DNA of 16,649 bases from JAJBWD01 sp041821285 (GTDB lineage: Bacteria; Bacillota; Clostridia; Clostridiales; Clostridiaceae), in NCBI GenBank assembly GCA_041821285.1, contig JBGUER010000056.1, forward strand, positions 1-16,649. The letters are read 5' to 3'. Within the stretch, counting starts at the first letter, position 1. Each line of letters begins with the position of its first letter. The translations under genes were made by a program, and so were the position numbers. Of this stretch, positions 1 through 7,642 are shown in pieces. Below the pieces are notes generated by a model that was not told the origin of the DNA, did no database searches, and saw only the letters and a list, made by a program, of their open reading frames with translations.

Positions 1-1124
1 ATTAAAGTTTGATTTTCTATAAATCTCTCTTCTATTTTTCTGTCTATATAATCTTCTATTTCCTTTAATATCCTTACCTCTCCTGTTGTAACTACACTTA
101 TAGCTTTTCCAAATTCTCCTGCTCTTCCCGTTCTTCCTATTCTATGGATGTAAGATTCTTTTTCTCTTGGAATATCATAATTTACAACATGACTTATCCC
201 ATCAATATGTATTCCTCTTGCTGCCACATCTGTAGCTATTAAAAATACAAACTCATCTCTTTTGAACCTATTCATAGTCTCTATCCTATCTCTTTGCTCC
301 ATATCTCCATGAATACTTTCACAGGAAAAGTCCTTTGATTTTAATTTATCTGTCAAATTTGCAACAGTTTCTTTTGTATTACAAAATATAATACACCTCT
401 CTGGCATCTCACTGTATATAACATCTAATAAAAAACTATATTTTTCATGATAGGATGTAACATAATAACATTCATCTATAGTATTTTCCTGTTTATCTTC
501 TTCTATCTCTATTCTTTCAGCATCCATCATATGTTTTCTACAGATATAATCAATATCTTCAGATATTGTTGCAGAAAAAAGCATAGTAGTTCTTTTTTTA
601 GGAACATATTTTATTATTTTTTCCACATCTTTTATGAAACCCATATTAAGCATTTTATCTGCTTCATCTAATATTAAATATTTAACTTTATCTAAATTAA
701 GTGAGCCCTTTTCTAGATGGTCTAGTATTCTCCCTGGAGTACCAGAAACTACATGAACTCTTTGTGATAATTTTCGCTTTTGCATGGCTATAGGTTCCTT
801 ACCGTAAACAGCTAAACATCTTATTTTTTTTAGTCTTCCAATTTTAGATATATCATCTTTTATCTGAATTGAAAGTTCCCTAGTTGGTGATATTATAAGC
901 GCCTGAGGAAGTTTCTCCTCCAAATCAATATTTTCACAAATAGGTATACCAAAGCATGCTGTTTTTCCACTTCCTGTTTTAGATTTAACTATTACATCTT
1001 TGTTGTTTAAAGCTAACGGCAAAACCCTTTCTTGAACTTTAGTTGGTTTATCAAATCCTAATTTTTCTAATGCCAAAATAATATTTTGGTCTAAATTATA
1101 ATTTTCAAATTTTATTTCTTCCAT
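1..1124 (-). CDS. dbpA: DEAD-box ATP-dependent RNA helicase, DbpA/YxiN type (partial, C-terminus off the left edge)
   Basis: This is an ATP-dependent RNA helicase; DbpA/YxiN proteins act on 23S rRNA during 50S ribosome assembly. About 374 codons are present and the frame is still open at base 1. Reading from ATG at 1124, the helicase motifs appear in order: Q-motif region FDKPTKVQ (about 24-31), Walker A SKTGSGKT (48-55), PTREL (80-84), GTPGR (128-132), DEAD (153-156), SAT (184-186), HGDM, ATDVAARGI and YIHRIGRTGRAG. Both RecA-like domains are therefore complete. The C-terminal RNA-binding domain that defines DbpA would lie outside the window, so the DbpA assignment rests on overall similarity of the core to YxiN as I recall it. 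The start is supported by GGAGTGA a few bases upstream. One oddity is motif V, which reads ARGIH where most DEAD-box proteins have ARGID or ARGLD. The gene is divergent from ykpA. Confidence 0.9.
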   Translation of the reverse strand, partial: MEEIKFENYNLDQNIILALEKLGFDKPTKVQERVLPLALNNKDVIVKSKTGSGKTACFGIPICENIDLEEKLPQALIISPTRELSIQIKDDISKIGRLKKIRCLAVYGKEPIAMQKRKLSQRVHVVSGTPGRILDHLEKGSLNLDKVKYLILDEADKMLNMGFIKDVEKIIKYVPKKRTTMLFSATISEDIDYICRKHMMDAERIEIEEDKQENTIDECYYVTSYHEKYSFLLDVIYSEMPERCIIFCNTKETVANLTDKLKSKDFSCESIHGDMEQRDRIETMNRFKRDEFVFLIATDVAARGIHIDGISHVVNYDIPREKESYIHRIGRTGRAGEFGKAISVVTTGEVRILKEIEDYIDRKIEERFIENQTL

Positions 1125-1187
1125 ATATATCACTCCATTCCTAATTTTAAAGCTTATTTTTTATTCCATTACTAATAATAACCTAAA

Positions 1188-1216
1188 TTTATATGTTTAG
1201 TATATATAAATTGCAA
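1188..1216 (-). promoter_or_regulatory. Sigma-A-type promoter of the DEAD-box helicase
   Basis: On the minus strand, -35 TTGCAA (1216-1211) and -10 TATAAA (1193-1188) are separated by exactly 17 bases. This leaves a leader of about 55-60 bases before the ATG at 1124. It is a sequence match only. TTGCAA is its own reverse complement, so the same hexamer also reads as a -35 on the plus strand, but spaced too far (20 bases) from the nearest TATAAT there. Confidence 0.5.
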
Positions 1217-1243
1217 ATTTTTAATGAAATCCTTCCTATAATA

Positions 1244-1252
1244 TGATATAAT
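1244..1252 (+). promoter_or_regulatory. Extended -10 promoter element of ykpA
   Basis: TG-A-TATAAT is a perfect extended -10 element lying about 40 bases upstream of the ykpA start. No convincing -35 is present, which is common for extended -10 promoters. A second TATAAT lies at 1237-1242. Confidence 0.45.
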
Positions 1253-1291
1253 ACCGCAGATAGTGAAATTTTAAGTAAAGGTGGATATGCT

Positions 1292-2890
1292 GTGATTAGT
1301 GTAACAAATATAAGTTTAAGATACGGAGATAGAAAATTATTCGATGACGTTAATTTGAAATTTACACCAGGTAATTGCTACGGAGTTATTGGTGCAAATG
1401 GAGCAGGTAAAAGTACTTTTTTGAAAATATTATCTGGAGAAATAGAACCAAATACAGGCGATGTATCTTTAGCCCATGGGGTTCGTATGTCAGTTTTAAA
1501 ACAAGATCATTATGAATATGATGCTTTTAACGTTCTTGAAACTGTAATAATGGGGAATCAAAGACTTTATGAAATAATGAAAGAAAAAGATGAACTATAT
1601 TTAAAAGAAGATTTTTCTGATGAAGACGGAATAAAAGCTGCTGAATTGGAATTTGAATTTTCAGAATTAAATGGATGGGAATCTGAATCTGAAGCTTCAA
1701 CTCTTCTTCAAGGTCTTGGCATAAATATAGAATTACACGATAAACAAATGGCAGATTTGTCAGGTTCTGAAAAAGTAAAAATACTTCTAGCACAATCTTT
1801 ATTTGGAAAACCTGGAGTTCTAATTTTAGACGAACCTACTAACCATCTAGACATAAATTCAATAAATTGGCTTGAAGATTTCTTAATTAATTTTGAAGGA
1901 ACTGTTATAGTGGTGTCCCATGATAGACATTTTTTAAATAATGTTTGTACTCATATGGCCGATGTAGATTTTGGTAAAATAAAACTATATATAGGAAACT
2001 ACGATTTTTGGTATCAATCTAGCCAATTAGCTCTTCAAATGTCAAAAGACCAGAACAAAAAAAGTGAAGAAAAAATTAAAGCTCTTCAAGAGTTCATAGC
2101 AAGATTTAGTGCAAATGCTTCTAAATCTAAACAGGCTACATCTAGGAAGAAACTTTTAGATAAAATAAATTTAGATGATATCAAACCATCTAGCAGAAGA
2201 TATCCATTTGTTGGATTTAAACCAGAAAGAGAAGTTGGAAATGACATCTTAATGGTAGATGGAATATCTAAAACAATAGATGGTGTTAAAATACTAAACA
2301 ACGTGAGTTTTACAGTATATAAAGATGATAAAATAGTCTTTATTGGAGATAATCCTTTAGCTAAAACCCTTCTATTTAAAATTCTTGTTGGGGATTTAGA
2401 GCCAGATAGCGGAAGTTTTAGATGGGGAATCACCATAACAAACGCTTATTTCCCACTTGATAATTCAGAATACTTTAATGATGTAGATTTAAGCCTTGTA
2501 GATTGGCTTAGACAGTTTTCAGAAGAAAAGTCAGAAAGTTATCTTCGAGGATTTTTAGGGAGAATGCTTTTTTCTGGAGAAGAAGCTCTAAAAGAAGCAA
2601 AAGTTCTATCCGGTGGTGAAAGAGTTAGATGTATGCTATCTAGAATGATGTTATCTAGTGCAAATGTTTTAATTCTAGATGAACCAACAAACCATTTAGA
2701 CCTTGAGTCTATAACTGCTGTTAATAACGGTCTAGTAGATTATAAAAGCAGTTTATTATTTTCTTCACATGACCATGAATTCATAAACACTATTGCTAAC
2801 AGAGTAATAGAATTAAAAGAAGATGGAATAGTAGATAAAACTATGTCTTTTGACGAGTTCCTAGAATATAAAAATTCCGCTAAGCTTTAA
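1292..2890 (+). CDS. ykpA: ABC-F family ATPase, YkpA/YbiT subfamily
   Basis: This is a cytoplasmic ABC-F protein of 532 aa with two ATPase domains and no membrane segment. The family acts on the ribosome; the specific role of YkpA/YbiT members is poorly known. Domain 1: Walker A GANGAGKS (34-41), signature LSGSE (156-160), Walker B with E181, and SHD near 209-211. A basic, helical linker spans about 240-310. Domain 2: signature LSGGE (439-443), Walker B with E464, and SHD. The second Walker A reads GDNPLAKT (352-359) and lacks the GxGK glycines; from memory, YkpA of Bacillus has a similarly altered site, so this is a subfamily trait rather than damage. The first signature has S where G is usual. 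The start is GTG at 1292, fixed by AAAGGTGG seven bases upstream; the ATG at 1286 is out of frame and stops after two codons. The gene stands alone and ends within its own terminator. Confidence 0.93.
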   Translation: MISVTNISLRYGDRKLFDDVNLKFTPGNCYGVIGANGAGKSTFLKILSGEIEPNTGDVSLAHGVRMSVLKQDHYEYDAFNVLETVIMGNQRLYEIMKEKDELYLKEDFSDEDGIKAAELEFEFSELNGWESESEASTLLQGLGINIELHDKQMADLSGSEKVKILLAQSLFGKPGVLILDEPTNHLDINSINWLEDFLINFEGTVIVVSHDRHFLNNVCTHMADVDFGKIKLYIGNYDFWYQSSQLALQMSKDQNKKSEEKIKALQEFIARFSANASKSKQATSRKKLLDKINLDDIKPSSRRYPFVGFKPEREVGNDILMVDGISKTIDGVKILNNVSFTVYKDDKIVFIGDNPLAKTLLFKILVGDLEPDSGSFRWGITITNAYFPLDNSEYFNDVDLSLVDWLRQFSEEKSESYLRGFLGRMLFSGEEALKEAKVLSGGERVRCMLSRMMLSSANVLILDEPTNHLDLESITAVNNGLVDYKSSLLFSSHDHEFINTIANRVIELKEDGIVDKTMSFDEFLEYKNSAKL

Positions 2891-2907
2891 GCTTAGCGGT
2901 TATTTTT
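2877..2907. terminator. Bidirectional intrinsic terminator between ykpA and the ablB remnant
   Basis: A perfect 11-bp stem (CCGCTAAGCTT and its complement) surrounds a single central base at 2877-2899. TTATTTTT follows on the plus strand, and AATTTTT follows on the minus strand. It can therefore stop the two convergent genes. The left arm encodes the last residues of YkpA and the stop codon lies inside the stem. Confidence 0.85.
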
Positions 2908-2928
2908 AATTAGTCTCATTAATTCGAT

Positions 2929-3476
2929 TTAATAAATATTATTATACCAAACATTCATACTTTCAATTTGTCCAGCAATATCAGTATTATTTATTAATGT
3001 CCCTGCATAGGTATATATATTTTTTGTAAAAGTAATATTCATCCCTTCTGATTTCGCTTTTGCTATTGTGTATGCCAACTTTACATTTAATGTTTTAAGT
3101 TCATTTTCCATTTGATTGAGTAGATACCGTGCGAAACCATAACCCCTATATTCCTTAAGTACCGCAAAATCCATCATTTCAGCATTTGAATACTCTTTAG
3201 AAAGTTCCTATTAAAGATAATCCAACCAACTTACCATTATCCCATATTCCAAAATACATTATATTTTCTTGCATAGTTTTAAAGATATATTCTTCATCAA
3301 ATATAGGGAATAGGCATGTTTTTAATACCATTTTGTATACTTCTACCATATTAGGAATATCATATTTGTTAATTTTTTTACATTCAAATCCATCTAATAA
3401 TTTATATTCAAATTGTTTAACATCCTTTTGCATAGCCATTTATTGAATTATCAATTTTTTCAATTATTTCAAACAT
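2929..3476 (-). pseudogene. ablB: Beta-lysine N6-acetyltransferase remnant (AblB/YodP-type GNAT)
   Basis: Intact AblB acetylates beta-lysine to N-epsilon-acetyl-beta-lysine, a compatible solute, and is about 270-290 aa long. Here the gene is in pieces. A good start (AAGGAG, then ATG at 3476) opens MFEIIEKIDNSI, which resembles the family N-terminus, but the frame stops within 19 codons. A second frame (3197-3439) carries an EYKLLDGFECKK segment and the first half of the GNAT fold, ending GKLVGLSLIGTF at a TAA. A third frame (2929-3210) resumes with ELSKEYSNAEMMDF, the acetyl-CoA loop EYRGYGFARYL, and the typical C-terminus GTLINNTDIAGQIESMNVWY. Joining the frames gives far too short a protein, implying a deletion of roughly 80 residues near 3435 plus a one-base shift near 3205. 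The gene order and family are clear; function is almost certainly lost. Confidence 0.8.
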
Positions 3477-3485
3477 ATTTTCTCC

Positions 3486-3596
3486 TTATATAACCTTAAT
3501 TAAGCTTTCAATACCTACACTCTTATCTTTCGCAGGTTTCTTAAGGTTTAACTGTAGATTACAAGTATAGCATTTTAAATTACATTTTGAATTACA
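3486..3596 (-). pseudogene. Possible 3' tail of ablA (lysine 2,3-aminomutase)
   Basis: This is an open frame of about 36 codons with no start, ending in TAA that overlaps the AAGGAG of the ablB start. Such spacing is what one expects of the upstream partner in an operon, and ablA is the normal upstream neighbour of ablB. The peptide has four cysteines in its first half (CNSKCNLKCYTC) and ends KSVGIESLIKVI. Clostridial aminomutases have a C-terminal cysteine cluster followed by a V-G-x-x-x-L segment, so the match is suggestive. It is weak and only from memory; no radical-SAM motif remains in the window. Confidence 0.3.
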
Positions 3597-3639
3597 CTAA
3601 TTGTAAATCTCGTGATATGTTGTTATCACACCCTCATAA

Positions 3640-3992
3640 TTACGCAAAATAACCTTATTTGCTGATGCAGATAGAAAATTAGATAATAAAGATACAAAAA
3701 CATTAATTGAAAAAGTTGAGGAAATGGAAAATGAAATTAATAAAAAAGATAAGGAGTTAAATCTAAAAAGGAAATTATAAAATATGTACTAGCTAAACTT
3801 ATAATTGAAGAACACGTGACATATAGCTACGCTTGTAAAGCCTATGAAAAAGAAACAGGCGAAAGCAATATAATTTCAGCAGAGTGTCCTAAAACTATTA
3901 CCAAATTGCTTCTTATATTTTTTAGAAGTTTCATATTAATAAAATGTTATTATGTGTATAAGTTTTTTTATATTGGAATACTACGCATATGA
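3640..3992 (+). pseudogene. Frameshifted remnant of an unidentified coiled-coil protein
   Basis: I do not recognise the family. Two overlapping plus-strand frames look coding. The first (3640-3780) begins without a start and includes a charged heptad-like stretch, TLIEKVEEMENEINKKDKEL. The second (from 3762) continues SKKEIIKYVLAKLIIEEH and then VTYSYACKAYEKETGES before turning to low-complexity sequence ahead of a TGA at 3990. The two join naturally around 3760-3770 if one base is lost or gained in the A-rich run. It is not part of the ablAB operon, which is on the other strand, so it arrived or was exposed by rearrangement. Confidence 0.35.
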
Positions 3993-4025
3993 TATCAATA
4001 TCTACATGATTTTGATAAAAACTGC

Positions 4026-4436
4026 TTAATTCATAAATTCAGCAATATTTTTTGGAGTTACTTCGCCTTTAATTATTTGATAGTGAACATCAGATATTTC
4101 TATGTCATTTCTAAATATAATACTAGATATTTTTTTTTCATTATTATAAAAATCAACCGTATACTGCCAACCGTTTGAATATTGTGGGTTTCTTTGTCTC
4201 TTTATAATATCACTATTTATCTTTTCCAAAAATTCATCTACCTTCTTCTTATCATCTATTGTATAATACTTATTTGAATCTCTTTCGTCTCTGATTATCA
4301 CTTTTGTACAGATGTTATTATTTATATGTATAACATTACTAATGCTTTTTTCTCTATATTCGAAATAGATATATGCTAAAATTGACAAAAATAAGATTAA
4401 AATGATAATTACTTTAATCGTTATCTTCTTTTTCAT
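4026..4436 (-). CDS. Small membrane-anchored hypothetical protein
   Basis: This is a protein of 136 aa of unknown function. From ATG at 4436 it starts MKKKITIKVIIILILFLSIL, a basic start followed by one hydrophobic helix of about 20 residues, so it should be anchored in the membrane with the rest outside the cell. No lipobox cysteine follows the helix. The remainder is a soluble domain rich in I, N, K and D, including TIDDKKKVDEFLEKI and GWQYTVDFYNNEKKIS, with no catalytic motif I recognise. An in-frame GTG at 4445 gives three more residues, but AAGGTG lies at a sensible distance from the ATG and too close to the GTG, so the ATG is preferred. The IS element inserted 17 bases upstream of the GTG, cutting the gene off from its original upstream sequence. 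Confidence 0.6.
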   Translation of the reverse strand: MKKKITIKVIIILILFLSILAYIYFEYREKSISNVIHINNNICTKVIIRDERDSNKYYTIDDKKKVDEFLEKINSDIIKRQRNPQYSNGWQYTVDFYNNEKKISSIIFRNDIEISDVHYQIIKGEVTPKNIAEFMN

Positions 4437-4452
4437 AATCCTCACCTTCTCC

Positions 4453-4460
4453 TAAATCAA
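4453..4460. repeat. Left copy of 8-bp target site duplication
   Basis: TAAATCAA directly abuts the left inverted repeat of the IS and is repeated exactly at 5858-5865. An 8-bp duplication is characteristic of IS6-family transposition. Confidence 0.85.
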
Positions 4461-4559
4461 GATAGTGTAAAGTTTTTTACGCTATTCTTTTATATTTTTC
4501 TTTATATATCAAGGGTTACAGAGTTTTTTGGATAAAAAAACAATGACCCCCTATTTCAT

Positions 4560-4630
4560 GTTATAATTGAAGCGCTTAACCATCAAAAATAAACATGAAA
4601 GGATGACATCGTTATGGCTTCAATTATAAC
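4560..4630 (+). promoter_or_regulatory. Transposase promoter and start-flanking inverted repeat
   Basis: GTTATAATTGAAG (4560-4572) has its perfect 13-base complement at 4618-4630, which covers transposase codons 2-6. The left arm contains the best -10 box, TATAAT (4562-4567), which would place the transcript start just after the arm. The ribosome site AAAGGATG and the ATG at 4614 lie in the loop next to the right arm. A read-through transcript would contain both arms, whereas a transcript from the internal promoter would contain only one. No good -35 is visible. Confidence 0.5.
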
Positions 4631-5687
4631 TTATTTACTACTATATAATCAATATTTATTATAACAAATTAGTGAATTACTTTTATTTATCTCAAAATAT
4701 ATTCCTCTTAAACAATGGGATTTTGACGATTCTCATAGTCCTGAATATCAAAAATTCAAAGTGGATAAGCTCCCTAAAGATTTAAATGACTCTGATAAAT
4801 ATAAGTACAAGCTTCATTATATTTATCGTGAATTTACTATAGACTTTTTTAAAATGGACTTACATGAACTTCCTTCAAATGCTAGTAATTTTAAATTTAA
4901 AAAATTCAATGCCTATATCATGGGCCTATGCCTTACTTACCACGTAAATCTTAAGTTATCTACTAGACAGACTGCACATGCCTTAGAAGAAGTACATGGT
5001 ATCCCTATTTCACATACAATGGTTGCTAATTATGCTATGACTGCAGCAGCTGTCATTAAACCCTTTACGGATACTTTTGACTATAAACCTACCAATATTC
5101 TTTCTGCTGATGAAACTTACATCAAAGTAAAAGGTATAAAGCATTATGTTTGGATTATCATGGATGCTTGTAAAAAATCCATTCTTGGATACCAAGTATC
5201 TGATACTCGTGCTGTAGGTCCATGCATTCTTGCTATGCGCATGGCTTTTGAAAAGTTTAAAGTATTCCCAAACAAAGCATTAAAATTTGTTGCAGATGGT
5301 TATAGCGCCTATCCTCTTGCAAGTCAACAGTGCAAGATTGTTAAAGGGTGGGATTTTGATGTTACACAAGTTATTGGACTTTCCAATGATGACGCTGTAT
5401 CAGCTGAATTCCGCTTAGTAAAACAAATAGTAGAACGTCTTAACCGAACTTTCAAATCTTCTTACCGTGTTTCTGGTGGTTATGGAAGTGAAGATGGTGC
5501 ACTTTATGGTGTGTCCTTATGGGTAGCTTACTATAACTTCTTACGTCCTCACCCGTATAACTATTGGAAACCCTTAAATAAGTTAGATGCTTTAAGTAAA
5601 TCTGATAATATGCCTGCCAAATGGCTAATACTTATTTATCTTGGTCAACAAACCATATTGAACATGCAAAAGGATCAAGCATCTTAG
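4614..5687 (+). pseudogene. IS6-like DDE transposase interrupted by an in-frame stop
   Basis: The transposase cuts and joins element ends. The natural frame opens at ATG 4614, after AAAGGATG, and runs 357 codons, but codon 17 (4662-4664) is TAA. The reading frame, coding character and ribosome site are otherwise intact across it. Downstream, an HTH-like segment LSTRQTAHALEEVHG is followed by the DDE residues: D in LSADETYIKVKG (about 166), D in FVADGYSAY (about 228) and E in VERLNRTFK (about 274), counting from the ATG. Reinitiation at GTG 4761 would give a 308-aa protein that keeps the HTH and the whole catalytic core, but no ribosome site is evident there. I therefore call it a nonsense-disrupted gene that might still give a shortened product. 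The alternative is a sequencing error at 4662. Confidence 0.75.
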
Positions 5688-5844
5688 AAAAAATCAATTT
5701 TTAAATATTGGTTACATTTTTTACCTTCAACTATGAAGGTCATTTGTTGTGTCTGAATTAAAATTTTTGTTAGTAAATTAAGACAATATTTAAGTTTTTA
5801 TAATGAATTGGGTTTAAAAAATTTCAATATTTTTTTCATATTTT

Positions 5845-5857
5845 ACTTTACACTATC
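5845..5857. repeat. Right terminal inverted repeat of the IS
   Basis: ACTTTACACTATC is the exact reverse complement of the left end at 4461-4473. Confidence 0.85.
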
Positions 5858-5865
5858 TAAATCAA
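5858..5865. repeat. Right copy of 8-bp target site duplication
   Basis: TAAATCAA is identical to 4453-4460. The bases beyond it (5866 onward) are the pre-insertion upstream region of the small membrane protein gene. Confidence 0.85.
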
Positions 5866-6060
5866 AGTTTAACGCACGTAAATAGTAATACTAAATAGGT
5901 TATTTTATACACTTTTTTATAACAAGATATTTTTTGAATCTTGTTTGTATTTCCTAAAGGCACAAGTTGAGCCATAAAAATAAAATATATAAGAGTTTTC
6001 ACATACATAAGATTGTTCTATCCAAGAATAAGTATAATGCTGTTATTCATATCTCGCTTT
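5866..6060. other. Non-coding spacer; displaced upstream region of the 4026-4436 gene
   Basis: No coding frame is supported. It holds an inverted repeat with 8-base arms (AACAAGAT at 5921-5928 and its complement at 5938-5945) around a 9-base loop, with no clear T-run on either side. Any original promoter of the small membrane protein should lie here, read on the minus strand, but I could not pick one with confidence. Confidence 0.3.
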
Positions 6061-6450
6061 TATGATTAGTGATAGTGAAATAATTACCTCAAGTCTTATT
6101 TATGAATTACTCAACATCGACTCCAAAAAATCATGGATTAGGTTCTATAATAAAACTTGAGATGGTTATTCCCGAAATTCTGTGATAAAGATTTAATAGC
6201 GCTCAAAGAAACTTATTATCAATAAAATTTTACGAATTTTCAAGAATTACTTGCTTTTCACCCAGCACAAACACATTGTAACTAACACGTCAATCACGTC
6301 TTCAAACTTAGAAGAGGTTTTTGATAAACCCTTTGAGAATTGTGATCTTACCATAGTGTTCATGATTCTAAGCAGGACACTTATCTTGGCTATGATTATA
6401 GAAAGGTGTAACATCAAGGTACAATTTTATAAGACCTCAGCCATTAAATA
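6061..6450 (+). pseudogene. Decayed IS982-like transposase
   Basis: Fragments of one transposase can be followed through several frames. ATG 6061 opens MISDSEIITSSLIYELLNID, close to the S-D-x-E-I-I-T...L-x-I-D-S segment at the start of IS982 transposases. A shifted frame then gives LRWLFPKFCDKDLI (family: LFPNxCxRTRF). Further on, KPFENCDLTI and, in another frame, SKQDTYLGYDYRKV match the region around K-S-F-R-D-C...S-K-K-E-T-Y-x-G-Y-K of the family. Stops and shifts separate all of these, and the first catalytic Asp region (D-S-x-P-L-P) is not recognisable. No terminal repeats were found. The open frame at 6251-6451 is part of this wreck rather than a gene. Confidence 0.5.
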
Positions 6451-6522
6451 ATACTTATGATATATACATCCACCTCTAATCAAATATAATATCCCAACAG
6501 CGAATATATATTATCAACAGCG

Positions 6523-7557
6523 CTAATTATAATTCATCCAACTTATATCAAAGTTACCTGAAGATATGTTTCCTGGTAAGGCCATATAACGTGAATTAGA
6601 TGAGCTATACATGTCACATTCGCTTATACTACTATCTGAGTCTGATAATGTGGTCCAATCAGAATTCAAACCACGTTCGTATTTGCATTGTAAAAATGAA
6701 ACAACAGAAGAACCATTAGTAACAGTTTTGGGGTATAAGTAATCAACATTTTCAGAAATCCATTCTGCAGTTTGATTTACACCAACATTATCAGTTATTG
6801 ATACAATTTTACTAAATGAGGTGCTAGTTCCTTTAGTTTCGTCTACCAAATAAAACCAAAACGTTACATTACTATTGGCAATAGATTGTATCTGAACAAC
6901 ACCATACATCTTATCTCCTGGCGAAACACTAAAATTAGTTATCTTGACTTCATACCCATTATTTATTGCATTTGAACCATAAATTTCAAACCAAGGATAA
7001 TAGGAATTAGATACCAATCCTGATTGCGCAGAAGTACCTATTTGAGCTAATGTTTTACTTGTAGAATTTCCACCTCCAATTCCTACCCATTGCGATGAAT
7101 ATCCTCTTTGCAAAGTTGGTGTGCTTACCGAAGGTACCAGCCAATGTCCACCAGATCCATATGAAGTACCTGTATGTATAAAACCTGCCCAATTTGAACT
7201 TGACGCATGTACCATGTTGTTTATATCATCAGATTTTTTAGTATCATGTGGTTTGTGTTTAATATCCGATATAGCAAATTCTGGCTTTACCCAAGTTGCA
7301 GAAACCATCTTGTTCCAGTTACTAATTTCCTTGTCACCCTCTGGGCGAGAAGGATAACCATAGTAATTAAGTTCTGCTTTGGATGCATGGATTGGATCCC
7401 AATTCTTGGGTGGAATATGTACTTTTACAAAGTCGTTACTTCCTTTAATTGTCACAATCTCATCAACATTATTAGCTTTTACGCCTATATTTCCGGTTAT
7501 GTTTAAAATAAGCCCAACAGAGAGTACTAAACTAAAAAGTTTCCTACTATATTTCAT
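6523..7557 (-). CDS. Secreted glutamic endopeptidase, G1 (eqolisin-like) family
   Basis: The predicted product is a 344-aa secreted protease. Residues 1-28 form a signal peptide (MKYSRK, a hydrophobic core, cleavage near VKA). A propeptide-like region of about 90 residues follows. The mature domain opens with SSNWAGF (120-126), the hallmark SxNWAG of G1 peptidases. The catalytic Gln is most likely Q156 in SSQWVGIGG and the catalytic Glu E265 in TAEWISE, matching the Gln/Glu dyad known from fungal scytalidoglutamic peptidase. The fold should be an all-beta sandwich, and G1 enzymes often prefer acidic pH. The start is certain: AAGGAGG seven bases before ATG. The gene is monocistronic with its own promoter, sits between remnants of two unrelated transposases, and has no functional partner nearby. 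This suggests acquisition by transfer, although no clear shift in base composition is visible. Confidence 0.85.
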   Translation of the reverse strand: MKYSRKLFSLVLSVGLILNITGNIGVKANNVDEIVTIKGSNDFVKVHIPPKNWDPIHASKAELNYYGYPSRPEGDKEISNWNKMVSATWVKPEFAISDIKHKPHDTKKSDDINNMVHASSSNWAGFIHTGTSYGSGGHWLVPSVSTPTLQRGYSSQWVGIGGGNSTSKTLAQIGTSAQSGLVSNSYYPWFEIYGSNAINNGYEVKITNFSVSPGDKMYGVVQIQSIANSNVTFWFYLVDETKGTSTSFSKIVSITDNVGVNQTAEWISENVDYLYPKTVTNGSSVVSFLQCKYERGLNSDWTTLSDSDSSISECDMYSSSNSRYMALPGNISSGNFDISWMNYN

Positions 7558-7642
7558 TTAAAATCCTCCTTAAAACTAATGATTTTTGAACTAGCTTGTA
7601 CAAAGATTAATTAAAAAACATAATTTGAAAGCACAGTACATA

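Larger units (their letters stand above)
4461..5857 (+). mobile_element. Complete IS6-like insertion sequence with intact ends
   Basis: The 1397-bp element starts GATAGTGTAAAGT and ends with its exact complement, giving 13-bp perfect terminal inverted repeats at 4461-4473 and 5845-5857. An identical 8-bp sequence flanks it on both sides. The ends resemble the IS6 pattern (GG-TCTGT---AAAGT), and the single transposase has an IS6/IS240-type DDE core. The element and the 357-codon transposase frame are longer than classical IS6 (about 0.8 kb, 230 aa). The intact ends and exact duplication suggest a fairly recent insertion, although the transposase has a stop codon. Confidence 0.85.

Noticed and set aside
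447..671. Plus-strand open frame of 74 codons
   Set aside because: Lies antisense to conserved helicase coding sequence; product is Phe/Ile-rich with no ribosome site.
2086..2436. Minus-strand open frame of 116 codons inside ykpA
   Set aside because: Shadow of the ABC-F gene in the opposite strand; no ribosome site and no family features.
3190..3215. Programmed frameshift joining the two ablB halves
   Set aside because: The site lacks a slippery heptamer or a stimulatory Shine-Dalgarno, and the N-terminal deletion and second frame break already show the gene is dead.
5723..5740. ACCTTC/GAAGGT hairpin after the transposase as a terminator
   Set aside because: Only six base pairs and no T-run on either strand.
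6251..6451. A separate 66-aa gene
   Set aside because: Fits as part of the decayed IS982-like transposase; neighbouring frames carry matching family segments.
7121..7561. Plus-strand open frames opposite the G1 peptidase
   Set aside because: Mirror frames of the peptidase, whose own start, signal peptide and catalytic motifs are convincing.
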